NCBI GenBank assembly: GCA_019022495.1
Contig: JAFEKR010000002.1
Span: 3,162,001-3,226,000 of the forward strand
Source of the DNA: Epichloe hybrida
Taxonomy: Eukaryota > Ascomycota > Sordariomycetes > Hypocreales > Clavicipitaceae
Direction: 5' to 3'
DNA length: 64,000 nucleotides
Position numbers and translations under genes: made by a program. This document shows, piece after piece, positions 47,807 to 59,695 of the stretch (position 1 is the first letter of the stretch; each line of letters starts with the position of its first letter). The notes beneath the pieces were generated by a model. That model was not told the origin of the DNA. It did no database searches and saw nothing but the letters and a program-made list of their open reading frames with translations.

Positions 47807-49860
47807 ATGCGGCATCAGATTCAGGCTGCCACGGTGGCATATTTCTTTCTTTTTTCCCAAACGGTAGAGGCTGGCCCTCTCAAGTGGGCTGCTCGTGATA
47901 TGTAAGTTGTTGGTCCGGATAAGAGGCTGTTGTTGATCTTTCCACGAGAAATGCAAACTGAGGCTAAATTGGGAACAGAGTACGCCGCGCTGCTGCAAAC
48001 GTTCTCGAGAACGCGCCATCTATAACTAAGTAAGTCTGGACCGGACGCAGCAACTGCACTTTTGGAGGTTGACCGACATGTTGATCTTGTTTGTTGAACT
48101 AGTTCAAGTAGCATCCCGCGGCCAATCTTTATAACTCTGGCGGGGACAAACGTGTCCATCCCAAGACTCTTGCCGACGTCGACGACGACGACGACAAGCA
48201 TGAAGGCAGAATCAACGGGTGGCTATTCTGACCCTTTGACCGTTACAACTGTCATGCTGCCCACCCAAACAACACCACGGGCAGCCGTCCCAACCACCCC
48301 GAGCAGCAACTCTATAGCAACCGGAACTGATCCTCTGTCGTCAACTACTCGACCGGGAAGCAGCATGTTGACAACTCCCACCTCGATTGTTTTAGCAACC
48401 TCTGGCAGACTTTGCTCACTAACTCATCGAGTACCAAGCCGCCAGAAGTCGTGACTGGTGGTACAACGAAGCCCACTCTGACAAGTATATTCCCATTCTT
48501 CGGAAATACCACTCGCGATCCGCAGCCGACTATAAATGAGAACGAACAGCCCCCATCTGGGCTACCTAGTGTAACTCTTCCTGGTTCAACAACTTACTCC
48601 GCTTCGAGCAGTAGCTCTTCAACTACGCAGTTGACATCGGCCTTGACAACGATCGTGACAACGACTCCAACGGCGATGCTCCCTGGCACGACCATCTCCT
48701 CCTCTGGTACATCGACTCAATCTGATCAACTTCCAAACGTGGTGCCCACAACAACTGCTGCCTCTGAAATCACTCAGACCACCTCGTCTGTTCCATTCAC
48801 CCAGGTGATGGCCACGATTCCCGTAGCACCAACGGCGTCGCCCCCGACATTCATACCGACCGGAACCCCAGACGCCCATGTTCCCACTGCCAACACTGGC
48901 TTCCCTACTGCCACCACGACGGTGGCATCAGCCATTTACGCCGGCAACGTCGCCCAAGCCAAGGACTTGAACAAGCTCTATTCCAGTCTCACGTCTCAAT
49001 CAGCATGCTCAGGCACGCAAATGGCTTGTATACAAGGCAAGATGGCGCAATGCACCGACGGGGCATTCGTCCTCACAGCCTGCGCGGCAAACGAAAAATG
49101 CTATGCCCTGCCCATGACAAACACTCAAGGCGCCAAGATTGCTTGCAGTGACCCCGAAGAAGCCATCAAGATCCTTGGACCAGCCAGTGAAGGCGGGACT
49201 TCCACGACCAGCGTTCCCAGCGATGAGGCGCCTACTACTTTCAGGACGAAAGCAAAGAAGCCTGTTTTGACGCACACGCAATTTGTCACCTTCACGGATG
49301 TATCGTCAACTGCGCCTGGGCAACCGACAGTTGAACCAGATCCTGCTACGCTCATTCCCACGACCACTGGGCTGCCTCCCGGAACAACCAGTATTAGTTC
49401 ATCATCATCATCATCATCATCTCCTCCTCCTCCTCCTCCGCCTCCGCCTCCGCCTCCGCCATCTACCACAAACCAACCCAGCCGCATCGTCATCACCCAA
49501 ACTTTCAACGAGCCAACACAGACTACGACACCCACCACCACCACCGCCACCCCAGGCCTCCTCGAGCTCATCCCCGTCGAGCTCACAGCCACGTCCTCTC
49601 CCGCACCACCCACCACAACGCCCATCCCCATCCCCGTCGCCGCCAAACCAGCCGCCCCGAACGCCGCGGTCCTCGGCGGTGCCGACCCTGACCCTGACCC
49701 TGCCCCTGCCCCCGACGCAGGCAACAGCCCCCGCACATCAGTTACCAGCAACGGCACGCCCACTGTCCCGGTGTGCTTTCCCGCGACGGTCACACAAGTT
49801 GAGAAGGAGACTGTGACGGTGACGGTGACGGCGACACCCACCTTGGTTGTGCCCGCTTGA
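47807..49860 (+). CDS. Secreted Ser/Thr/Pro-rich protein with CBM19-like Cys module
   Basis: Exons 47,807-47,901, 47,979-48,029, 48,103-about 48,339 and about 48,396-49,860 encode about 615 aa. Residues 1-22 form a signal peptide (ATVAYFFLFSQTVEAG). Long Ser/Thr-rich stretches should be heavily O-glycosylated. The one compact part (plus-strand 48,990-49,170) has six cysteines: SACSGTQMAC, MAQCTDGAFVLTAC, NEKCYALP and KIACSD, like the small chitin-binding module CBM19 of fungal chitinases. A Ser run, a Pro run and a Thr/Pro tail follow, with no GPI signal or membrane anchor. The third intron is uncertain: the frame changes between 48,340 and 48,410 and the best fit has a weak GTCAAC donor. It is probably a cell-wall or surface protein. 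Confidence 0.7.
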
Positions 49861-50430
49861 ATCTGAGGTCTCGCATAGATTGAGTAATAGGGGGTAAATA
49901 CATCTAGTATTGTTTATTTTAATCGATTTTGTTGAAACATGACGGGGGAAAAAAAAAAGAAAAAAAAAGAGGCATTGAAGGAACGTCTCTGGGGTAATGT
50001 CATACACACCGTGGATTAATGTACAGGTGTATATACTTGATTCGTGGCTCAGAGAAAACAGAACAATTAGAAACGGCGCAGTGAAGCACATATTCATCCA
50101 ACTGTCTTCACAGTGCCTTGACACATGTTTCCCAATGGGAAAAAATATACAACCGTGCGCCTCTTATATACGGACCCCTAACAAGACACTGCGCAGTGGG
50201 GAACTAGAATAAGCGAATATTGTTGCCAAATCACCCCTCTATATGAACATCTGAAAAACCACCCGACACCTGATACGTGCGAATGCCCGCGCGACGCATA
50301 CCGAAGAAGCCGTTTAAGAAAAAAAAAACCCCCCGCCGATTGTCATGTACTTCCAAACATCCTTCATGTCTGCATCTTGTCATTGTACATGCCCCCTTCC
50401 CCCCCTCCCATGTACACGGGGCGCAGAAGT
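49861..50430. other. Convergent intergenic region
   Basis: Two 3' UTRs, an A-rich run at 49,950-49,969 and no coding signal. Confidence 0.45.
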
Positions 50431-51940
50431 CTAATCATCATCATCATCATCATCGCTCTCGGACAAGGCCTCCGCAATTTCTAATCTCTTGGGAGCAGGT
50501 TCGGCGGTGCCGGTGCCATCAACATCGTGACCTTCTAGCGAGACGCCGTACTGATCTTGCCATAGCTTGCGCATGACGTCGTAGAGAAATCGATATTGAG
50601 CCTCGGACTGCACCATGCAGCGGCGTTGCTGGCGGAGATGATCGACCGTGTCGTAGATGAGATCGGGCTGTGCTTGGCCGTCGTCGGCGGCTATGAGTGC
50701 GCCGCTGTCGAGTTCCCGCATCAGATGCTCCAGGCTGATCAAGGTTCCCGTGCGGCCCACGCCCGCGCTGCAGTGTATGACGCGCGGGTTGGAGGGCTCG
50801 TTGTGGTCGTGCGACATGTGCATGAGCTCCAGGAAGCTCTCCATGTCGTCGAGCGTAGGGACGCCAAAGTCGGGCCAGCGCGTGTACAGCAGGTGCCAGA
50901 CCACGCGTGGCTCCGACTCTCCGTCAACGTGCAACAGCAGCTTGCGCTTCTCGATGGCCCCGTCCGCCACGTCTTCCCGCGAGTCGTACGTGAGACTTGC
51001 TTTCCAGTCGTCGTTCCAGACGTTGTCTTCGTTGAGCATCCACGTCGGATTGTCTGTGTCGTCGGGAAAGTATTGATGGCACTTGATGGCCCCGCCTTCC
51101 ACCATGTTGGTGAGCTGCACTATGACGGCGGGCGAAACTGTTTGTTCGGCAATCATGCGCCAGACGTACGTGATGGACGGCAGGGTCGGCCCTTGCATGG
51201 CGATGTATCGCAGCGGCGGGAGAGAACTGTCGTGCAAGGGGTCGAGCGTGATTGCCGATGCATTGACATAGTCAAACTCGTCGTCCGCAACTTTCAGTTT
51301 CACCCGGTTGTGATTCCACGGCTTGATATTCATGTACCGATCCATGATGCCTCGTGACGGACCGTCCGTTTGCTTGAAAGAGCCCCATCTGTTGATGGGA
51401 ACATCTGGCCGAGCCCCTTGCGCAAGTCGATTGCGCTCGGCCCACGTGAGTTCCTGAAACTTGGCCTCAATATCTGGGGCGGGAGGCGACAAAAGCAAGC
51501 GACGAGTTAGTAAAAGAAGCCTTTTTGTGTGTCTCAGATCATATCGTCTCGGCGCAAAGATGCATACCATGGGCAGACGCATTGAGAAACGCTGGCATGA
51601 CCGGCCGGGAATGACCATGACCATGTGCAAACGATGCACCCTCGGCCGCAAAGCGCGACGCTACACCATCTTGATTGAAGACGGCAACCATTGGTGAGCT
51701 CAGCGGCCGAGCAGCAGGTGATTGCGTTCTCGCGCGCTTGGCAGTCACACGGAGCTTGAGGTTGCGCAAAGGAGATTTCTTCATGGGAGGTTTCCGCAAT
51801 GAATTTGGAGCCGCGACTTCCGAGGCAGTGCCGGCAACAAGAGTGTTCTCGTTGTTGGTTTCGTTGCTCGCGCGCTCGACAGATGTTTCGATGGCCGGCG
51901 GTCGTGTTGGATTACGTCGCAACCGCGGAAATTTATCCAT
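50431..51940 (-). CDS. Protein tyrosine phosphatase (classical, non-receptor)
   Basis: Exon 1 is 51,940-51,568, the intron 51,567-51,474 (94 nt) and exon 2 51,473-50,431; the product is 471 aa. The N-terminal 124 residues are basic and look disordered. The catalytic domain has the substrate-loop motif FDYVNAS, QGP in IAMQGPTLPS, the WPD loop RWPDFGVP, and the active site HCSAGVGRTG with nucleophile Cys359. The usual Q-loop region follows (RRCMVQSEAQY). It resembles fungal Ptp/Pyp enzymes that switch off MAP kinases, though the substrate is not visible in the sequence. The C-terminus ends in a run of seven Asp. The junction (NASAH/DIEAKF) is in frame with consensus GTATGC and CCCCAG. Confidence 0.93.
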
Positions 51941-52977
51941 GTTCCGGCTATTGCGGTCTAATCAGTACAGTTTGAAAGCCCAAGCCGAGAAACGATGAGC
52001 GATATCCCGTTCCTGGCGAGAAACGACGACGACTCAGCCGCGCCGCCGCCGAATAAATGTGAAGCAGAGGAAATGGTTTTCTAAATATCAAGGCGCGGGA
52101 AAGGCAGCGCACGAGCGTCTACTGAGAGACTGTGCGTGCGGTGTCTAGCAACAGGAGGAGAACAAGAGAGGCGAAAAATAGAGTGAAGAAATATAGAAAT
52201 GAGAAAGAAAGATGCCTCGAACGGCTATTGAATACCGTGCGGATTTCTCTTTCCCTCTTACCAGCAGAGGTCGGTCTGTGATGGGCGGACGGATGGGATG
52301 AGATTGGGGGGGACGAGGACGAGGATGAGTTGAAGAATGACAAGGCTAAACGGTGGGTAAACGGTGGGTCGCGGGGTCCAACCGTTTCGTCACCAGCGTC
52401 ACCAGCGTCACCAACGTCACCAACGTCACCAACGTCACCAAACCGCTAGTTCTGCCTAGTCCCCGGTACATATGGTGGTGGCACCTTCCCTGGTCCCTTC
52501 AAACATGCAAACATGCAAACATGCTACTTTTCGAATTTGGCATCTTTTGGCATCCCGGCATCCCGGCATGCGGCATGCAGTGCAGGCTGCCGCTTGCACG
52601 GGATCCACGCCTTCGTCCCCGGACAGCATCTGACCCGCCTCCCATTGCCATTCTCAAAGTTGGGCCGTCCTCGTGTTTGTTTTGTCTGTCTGTGTCTGCG
52701 GGGTCCAAATTACATCACCGGTTGCAACGGCCTTGGCTGGATTTTTATTCTTTCTCTTTCTCTCTCCCCAAATATTCAAGAATGATCCACTTGAATGTGT
52801 CAAAGTGAAAATTTTATGAGGAGTTGAAACACGAATAAAAAAAGCAAATGGTCAATGTCCAAAACCCACCGAACCGGGATCTCATGGGTGGTCTCGTCCC
52901 TATATTGTACAAAGGGGTACATGCTAATAATAACACATGGTGGCATCCCAACCCAACCTACAGACAAAGCTCATCCT
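51941..52977. other. Intergenic region
   Basis: Contains the upstream region of the phosphatase gene and the 3' UTR of the Fmp25-like gene. A 9-bp CGTCACCAA/CGTCACCAG array (52,391-52,441) and a triple AAACATGC (52,499-52,523) are present. No gene is supported. Confidence 0.45.
52391..52441. repeat. 9-bp tandem repeat
   Basis: CACCAGCGT and CACCAACGT units repeated about five times, intergenic. Confidence 0.8.
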
Positions 52978-54795
52978 CTACGCGGCTGAGTAGACGCCTG
53001 TGACGTATTTGCCACACTCGACCTTTTGCTCCAGCGTGACCTTGCGACCCTTTCCACCCTCTCCAATGCGAACCGTCTGTTTCGGCGTCAGGCAGAGGCG
53101 ATGCACCTCGCCTTTCCTGCCCCTCTTTGCGTCGCCCAAGCCTCCGTCTAACGGGCCGATGTATGTTGGCATGTTGAGATTGCTTCGCTTGCCAGTTCCG
53201 AGTTGGTAGTGCTCGTTCCCTCCCCAGAAGAGGACATCAGCTCCCCAGTTCGTCTCATTCTCAGACGCCCTGCTTGATACATTGGTTCTGGTGACATTGT
53301 CCATTACCGCAGCGCAGTGCGTGCTGCCGATGCTCAGCTCTTTGAGCTTGATCGGCATATTCTTGTTGGCTGTCTCATCAAATTCAAATAGGGACGATAG
53401 GGCCTTGACCTTGGTAGGCCCTGACGACACGTGAGTCCATTTCCCGGTTCCCAGAGTACCCATGACACCCTGACCGCAAACCCACAGGTCGGAAACAGTT
53501 CTTGGCATTCTTTTGGCTGGTATCATGGCACGCGACTCTGCCGCCGTTGTTGGCGCGTCTGCGTCGACGGTGAAGAAGGTGTTCGCACCGCCAGCAGCAA
53601 TGCTTCTGACTTTGGGTATCATGCCTGCCGCCGCATATAGCTTGTCAACAGGCATCATGAGTGGTTCGGTGGTGTACGGCAAGCCACTGTCGGATTCAAC
53701 CCCAAGCTGACCAAATGTGTTGTCGCCAAAGGAAAAAACCCTGCCAAGTTTATCCAATATCACTGAGTGATGATCTCCGGTAGCAATAGCCTTGGCCTCA
53801 AAGCCATGCAAAGACTTGAGCTCATGGGGCTGATCGTATGGCCCCTTGGGTCGAGTCTCCCATGTCAAGCCAGCGATACCCATCTGGCCCCTCGAGGGAT
53901 ACGACGAAGAGCTGGAAGCAGCTGTGAAAACGCGACCCTTGGATGTGAGAATGAGACAGTGCTCTAGACCGCTGCTGATATCAGTCACCTTTTCACTCCA
54001 GGCTAATCCAGTTGGAGTCAGATTGCGGAAGCTGACGGCCTCTTTACCTCCGGAACTCCAAAGAGACCATGAGCTACCTTGCTGCTTCTGTTTGACACCA
54101 CTTTCCAGGTCATCCTTGGAAGAGGGGACCGAGTACACATCGCCAGTTCGTGACAGTCCGATGATGCGGTCAGTTGAGACCTGGATCTTGACGAGATCCT
54201 TGCCCTTGAGGGTAGTCGAAGGCGTTGGGTCGTCCTTTGAGAATCCGAGACCCCATTGAACCAAGTTTCCTTTCTCGTCGATTGCGGCGCCAAAGCTTTG
54301 CGTGAGTTTCAGATCTCGAAGTAGCTGATGATCGAAAAATTTGATACGCCTGGGAAGCTTGATGTACTTGTCACTCGAATTGGGGTCGATGACTTTGCCT
54401 GTGTTGGAACCCCATGCATAAACGCCTGGATGCTCCCAGCTATTCTTTACCTGTAGATGTTGAGAGCTGATCATGTCCCGATTGTCTTCCTTGGAAACGG
54501 CTTGTTTACGGGGGTTTTCAAACTCGGGCTGCGCCTTGGGAGATGGCGCCGGCTCCTCTGGTGATGCAAAGCTTCTCTGAATTTGGGGATAGTAGAATGC
54601 TCCGGCAGCAGCAATGGCAAAAACGCCAGCGTAGAGGGCTACCTGCACAAAGCGACTGCCGCCTTCGTCTTGCGCATGCTTCTGGGGGCCTTCAGAAGCA
54701 TAGCGTGCCCATTGACGGCGGGTGGCGAGACGCTGCGAACGAGAGGACCATGATAAACTGCCAGTTCGTCGTGCGACTACTCTGGAAGAGTTCAT
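52978..54795 (-). CDS. fmp25: Fmp25-like mitochondrial RCC1-repeat protein
   Basis: A single exon encodes 605 aa. The N-terminus is basic (RRTGSLSWSSRSQRLATRRQW), a mitochondrial presequence, followed by one membrane segment (about 48-68, VQVALYAGVFAIAAAGAFYY). The rest forms RCC1-like beta-propeller repeats: GVYAWGSNTGKV, GNLVQWGLG, RVFSFGDNTFGQLG, DLWVCGQGVMGTLGTG and VLFWGGNEHYQLGTGK. This fits yeast Fmp25, an inner-membrane protein needed for assembly of respiratory complex III, and human RCC1L. The gene is divergent from the Cog3 gene, 445 bp apart. Confidence 0.9.
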   Translation of the reverse strand: MNSSRVVARRTGSLSWSSRSQRLATRRQWARYASEGPQKHAQDEGGSRFVQVALYAGVFAIAAAGAFYYPQIQRSFASPEEPAPSPKAQPEFENPRKQAVSKEDNRDMISSQHLQVKNSWEHPGVYAWGSNTGKVIDPNSSDKYIKLPRRIKFFDHQLLRDLKLTQSFGAAIDEKGNLVQWGLGFSKDDPTPSTTLKGKDLVKIQVSTDRIIGLSRTGDVYSVPSSKDDLESGVKQKQQGSSWSLWSSGGKEAVSFRNLTPTGLAWSEKVTDISSGLEHCLILTSKGRVFTAASSSSSYPSRGQMGIAGLTWETRPKGPYDQPHELKSLHGFEAKAIATGDHHSVILDKLGRVFSFGDNTFGQLGVESDSGLPYTTEPLMMPVDKLYAAAGMIPKVRSIAAGGANTFFTVDADAPTTAAESRAMIPAKRMPRTVSDLWVCGQGVMGTLGTGKWTHVSSGPTKVKALSSLFEFDETANKNMPIKLKELSIGSTHCAAVMDNVTRTNVSSRASENETNWGADVLFWGGNEHYQLGTGKRSNLNMPTYIGPLDGGLGDAKRGRKGEVHRLCLTPKQTVRIGEGGKGRKVTLEQKVECGKYVTGVYSAA

Positions 54796-55240
54796 CGTAA
54801 TACACTGCTATAGGCGTCACTACTGCAGATGGGAGTAGAGTGAGCTGTCGGTTTGTTTCGAGACGAGCACGTCCCTTGAAGTCTTCTGGCCGTCGGGGGG
54901 AGTATTGAGGTCATGACTTTTTTTGCGAGCGGCAGCTTATTGAATAGACGACGTAGTACCAGTACGGACGGAGTACTCCGTACATATGTACAGACGACCT
55001 GATGCATAATAGCCCCCACTCCGCTCCACGCGTCAACCTGAGGGATGCATGCAATTATAATGATATGTAATTTACCCATTGAGAATCGGTCCACGGAGCA
55101 TTTGCCTCCGATGCTGGTTCCATGCTGGTTCCATGCTGGTTTCCATCAACCGCAACCACAATGCGTGGCTTTTGGAAAGCCGCCTTAGCTCCCATTGCTT
55201 CTTGGTGCTTCGTTGCCCCCCCTCCCAATCTTTGCCCACC
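54796..55240. promoter_or_regulatory. Divergent promoter, Fmp25-like / Cog3
   Basis: The 445-bp gap serves both genes. It contains the triple GCTGGTTCCAT-like repeat at about 55,110-55,140 and a GTACGGAGTACTCCGTAC palindrome-like stretch at 54,966-54,983 (perfect inverted repeat apart from no central spacer). Confidence 0.45.
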
Positions 55241-57830
55241 ATGTACGAGGATTCTTGGTACAGCTTTGTGCCTGATGTCGCGAAGAAGTCTGCCGCCCCC
55301 GCCCCAAGCCAACCACAGAGTCATCGTCGCAAGGAGTCCTTGTTGCAGCAGCCCAATGTTGGTCTCCAAATCCACATAGCCCCTCCTCGTACATGACATG
55401 AGCTCGTCGCGGAATCATGGAAAACTTACATTGTGACAGGAAGACGTGAAGGGCGAAATACAAACCGGTCGACTGGACAATGTCTACGAAGAATCAGACG
55501 ACTCGGACTCCCCCCCAGAGCCTACACTTACCCGCCGGGCTGCCTCATACTCGGACTTTTACCATGTTGCTCGAGCGCAACTTGCCAAGGACGGCCAATT
55601 AAGACGCAAAAAGAAGCCTGGCAAGAAGGACAGAACATGGGAGGCTCTAGCGCTGCAAGCGGAGAAGAATCTCGATTCAGCGTTCCGAGTTCCCGACCTA
55701 CATGGAAATGAAATTGATCACAAGTTGCTGGAGGATTCTCAACAAGATTATTTGTATGAGCCGGGCTGCATCCTTGTCCAAAAATTATAGGGCTTATTGT
55801 TTTATAGGGTTTATCGAGACCAGCTTTCATTGACCGAACGCCATCTTGATGGCCTGATCGACGACGCAAATGCCACGCTGGCATTATTGACCTCTTTGTC
55901 AGACTCCTTCCAATCCGTCGACGCGCAGACATCGACCTTTCAAGCCCAATGCGAGGACTTACTGAACGAGCAAAAACGGCTCGAGAAACTTGCGGATGAG
56001 GTGGGAACCGATTTATACTACTACGTCTATCTTGACACCGCGACACGACGTCTCAATGCCCCTGGTGCCAGTCGCCTCGTCGATGATGAAGAGTTTGGCG
56101 AGATGATTGAGAATATCAACTCTTGTGCTGAGTTTATGGCTAAACATGTAAGTTTCCTCGTCTTTAGGCTTAAAAGCCACAAACAAGCATGACTGGTGCA
56201 TGAATCTTACACTCAATCGCAGGACACATATCGAGAACGTGAAACTTACTTAGCAAGATACAACGCACTGCTTACCAAGGCGCTTCACCTGCTCGATCAT
56301 GGATTTTCGACTCGTCTTGACAAATGGTCGGGCGATATTGCGCGCCAAATTGCAGCAACATCATCGGATTCGGCTCGTCACGCTCTGGCCTACGGCAGAT
56401 TTGCCGAGATGATTACGGATTCTTATTCATTACTTCCAAACATACAAAAAGTTGTACAGCACGCGTATGATCAATACGGACGAGCTCTGGGGACCGCGCC
56501 GGAGGCTTCTGTCTACTCTAGCTCTGCCACGAATATGTTCCGTACCTACTTCACCATCCGGGATAGAGATTTGAAAGTGACGATCCAGGATGAATTAGTG
56601 GAGTATCAGAAAGCTGCCAGGAACGTGTCCGTCGAAACAGCATCTCGAAACTACATAAAACAGCTATTTGAAAAGATATACAATGAAGACGCCTTGTTTT
56701 CCAAGATTTTCGGCATAGAGGCGTCGTGGAATACAGCTCCTACTTCTGCATTCCAAGCTCTGAAAGCCATCAACACCACTATGGTCCACCCGGGGCACGT
56801 TGCACCCCTAGGTAACAACATCCAAGCTGCTCTGCAATCCGCTAAATTGGAGTCGATTTGTAGTGTGGTGGGCTGGCTCGCCAATGAGTACTCAATATCA
56901 GAGCATGACGAGGAGGAGTCGCATTCTACGAGAAAACATCGAGAGTATGCCGCCCGACTACTTGTGGATCACCTTTGGCCATTCACAGACAACGCATTTG
57001 AGGCTGAAATCACTAAATCCATCACAAAAGCGGTTGTTCAGGATGTGGACCTGAAAATAGGACCAGTGGTGGATGGAGTAGCATCATCGAATGCGCATCC
57101 GCTGGTCAAAAGGGCCATGGACTTGCTGTCAATGTTTGATCAAGCAATGCCAAAAGAGCGCTCCGTGAGTTTCATAAAGACTCTTTAAGGGACCCCGTAA
57201 CAAACTCTTGTTCGAAAGCTTACACCTCTTCTATCATAGTCAAAAAATAGCTTAGTTGTGTTCAAGATAGTACGGGAAACGATCCAAGGTTTGCAGAAGG
57301 CCGAATCAAGAATACGGAGTCTCAAAGCTGCAACCGACCCTGACTTATTCATGGTCAAAAACCTGCTCATCATCAAAAACGAGTTGGTGTCTCTCGAGAT
57401 TGGCGACATTCGGAGTCACCCGCAAGCCATGCAGCACTTTGGCCAGATTTGGGATACTCTGAGCCCAACAAATTGGGTCAGTTTTTTTGGCAGCATCCTT
57501 GGCGGATCGATATGGTCTCGCGGGACTCCCTCTGTCACCGCCAAAACCCTGACTGAGGAGAACATGAGCGAACAATTGGACGAACTGCTGCGGCAGTCGA
57601 TTTACTCCTTTACCAAACGCTGGGCAACGCTATTCAACGATTCCCAAACCCGCAAAACGGGTGTCAAGCCTATTGCCAAGGTAGAGGCTGAGCTCGAGTC
57701 TATCCTGGATACGGCTTTCAGCAACCAGCCCGAAGTAATTTCTAAGCTCAAAGAAGCTATACAGTTGAACGCACAAGCTCAGAAAAAGGCAAAGGATGAA
57801 GATGAAAGAAGGGGAGCGAAGCGGTACTAG
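55241..57830 (+). CDS. cog3: Conserved oligomeric Golgi complex subunit 3 (Cog3/Sec34)
   Basis: Five exons: 55,241-55,357, 55,440-55,753, 55,808-56,147, 56,223-57,164, 57,240-57,830; the product is 767 aa. Family blocks run in order: MYEDSWYSF and HRRKESLLQQPN, LTRRAASYSDFYHV, DQLSLTERHLD, FQAQCEDLLNEQKRLE, LDTATRRLNAPGASR and, after HDTYRERETYLARY, a helical-rod C-terminal half. COG tethers retrograde vesicles at the Golgi. The first intron is the weakest: it begins GTTGGT; an alternative uses GTACAT at 55,389 and the acceptor at 55,442, adding about eleven residues. All other junctions are in frame with consensus signals. Confidence 0.92.
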
Positions 57831-58653
57831 CAGGGCTTTCCCCAGAAAACCACGTCTTGCTATGAATTTATGAGTAGAATGTAAAGACACAAAATAACCA
57901 TTATACGTTCAATTTCCATTAAACCATCATTCCTGGCCCGGATTGTTCCAACTACGTAGTTTGCCGTTTTCTATTTCTATTTCTTTTTCTCTCTTTTTGG
58001 TTAGCTAGTAAGGTTATTATAGATAATTCTAAAAGTTTTCCTTCCTTCTGTCGTTCTTTCTTTTGTGCTCTGCGACTTGGTGATTGGACTCTGCTGAGAT
58101 TTGTTTCTTGCCTCGTGCTGTCGTGGAACATTCGAGCCATCATCAAGTCGGCGCACTTTCCATCATCTGTCATGGAGAAAAAGAGACAGCTTTACTACCA
58201 AGAGTCGTGTTCACAACGTGACTAAGACTAGCGCTGGTCTCCTTCAGTCTAGCTGCATAATTTGGTTTCAAGGATATCGACAAACAAGCTACCCTGAGAG
58301 GTAAGAGGCGTTCCCCGCGCCAAAAAAAAAAAAAAAGTGCCGCTCAGCGTGGACCGCCACGCCAGTCTGGAGACACCCAGTCACCGCCCGCGGCACCTGT
58401 TGGCTCTCATCACGAACGAACCAAAAGGCGTCTTGTCGCATTCTCCCTTCCCCCCATCTTCCCCCGTTACCTTTTCCCTTTTCCCTCCCAGTCACAGGTG
58501 TAGCTGGACGAGAGCAACATTGTTTCTTCGACGATATCCCGGGTCGAATCTGGTTCCAATTGGGGCCGTCCGCCAGCAGTTTGTTGGGCGGCATCTTTGC
58601 CACCTTTGCGCCGATACGAGCCATCGCCAACCACGACCACGACCACGACCACA
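57831..58653. other. Intergenic region
   Basis: Contains the Cog3 3' UTR and carrier-gene promoter. It has a 15-base A-run (58,322-58,336) and CGACCA triplet-like repeats just before the carrier start. The open frame running through here into the carrier gene is read-through with no domain upstream of 58,654. Confidence 0.45.
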
Positions 58654-59695
58654 ATGGCGGCCGCCGATATCGAAGAGATGCAGGGCGACGGCCTGCAGAC
58701 CGCAAAGGACTTGTTCTCTGGTGCCATGGGGGGAATTGCACAGGTCATCATCGGTAAGTTGGAAGTTGGAAGTTGGGGGGGGGGGGAGGGGGAGAAAAAT
58801 GTCTTCTTTGCAGAAAAGAAAACCAAGATGTGGTCCATCTAACATGGCAGCAGGCCAACCCTTTGACATCATCAAGGTCCGCCTGCAAACCACGACACAA
58901 TACTCTGGGGCCCTGCAAGCTGCCGCGTCCATCTACAGGACCGAAGGAGCGCTGGCCTTCTACAAAGGAACCCTCACACCGTTGCTCGGCATCGGCGCCT
59001 GCGTGTCGATCCAATTCGGAGCCTTCCACGCAGCTCGGCGATGGTTCGAGGCCCGCAACGCCGCCGCCGCCGCCGCCGCCAGTCCGCCCTCGACGACGAC
59101 GACGACGCCCTCACGCCTCTCGTACGGCCAGTGCTTCGCGGCCGGTGCCTTCGCGGGCGTCTCCAACGCCGCGCTGTCGGCGCCCATCGAGCACATCCGC
59201 ATCCGCCTGCAGAGCCAGCCTCACGGCCACGCGCGCCTCTACGACGGGCCCCTCGACTGCGCCCGCAAGCTGAGCGCCCGCCAGGGCGTCCTCGGCGGCA
59301 TCTACCGCGGCTCCGCCGTCACCGTCTGCCGCGAGGCCGCCGCCTACGGTGCCTGGTTCACGGCCTTTGAGTACATGGTCAACTCGGACGCCGCGCGCAA
59401 CGGCGTCGACCGCAAGGACATGGCCGCTTGGAAAATCGCCGTCTACGGTGGTCTGGCCGGCGAGGCTCTCTGGCTGGCCAGCTACCCCTTTGACGTCGTC
59501 AAGAGCAAGATGCAGACGGACGGGCTCGGCGCCCAGCAAAGATACCCCACGATGCGCAGCTGCTTCGCCGCCACGTGGCGTGCCGACGGCGTCAGAGGTT
59601 TCTGGAAGGGCATCTGCCCAACTCTGTTCCGTGCCATGCCCGTCAGTGCCGGTACATTTGCTGTAGTGGAAATGACCATGAGAGCAATCAGCTAG
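58654..59695 (+). CDS. Mitochondrial carrier family protein (YMC1/YMC2 type)
   Basis: Exon 1 is 58,654-58,753 and exon 2 58,854-59,695; the 100-nt intron holds a G-run. The product is 313 aa, the normal size. It has three tandem carrier repeats with signatures QPFDIIKVRLQ, APIEHIRIRLQ and YPFDVVKSKMQ, giving six membrane helices in the inner membrane. The start AKDLFSGAMGGIAQVIIG is characteristic of the Ymc1/Ymc2 and carnitine-carrier branch. Yeast Ymc1 has been linked to glycine or glutamate and oleate metabolism. Substrate cannot be read from the sequence. An Ala run and a Thr run (about 59,060-59,110) lengthen the loop before repeat two. Confidence 0.92.

Noticed and set aside
49125..49841. 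238-aa minus-strand frame rich in Gly, Val and Asp
   Set aside because: Antisense of the Ser/Thr/Pro repeats of the secreted protein gene.
50596..51357. 253-aa plus-strand frame
   Set aside because: Antisense of the tyrosine phosphatase exon 2, whose domain is unmistakable.
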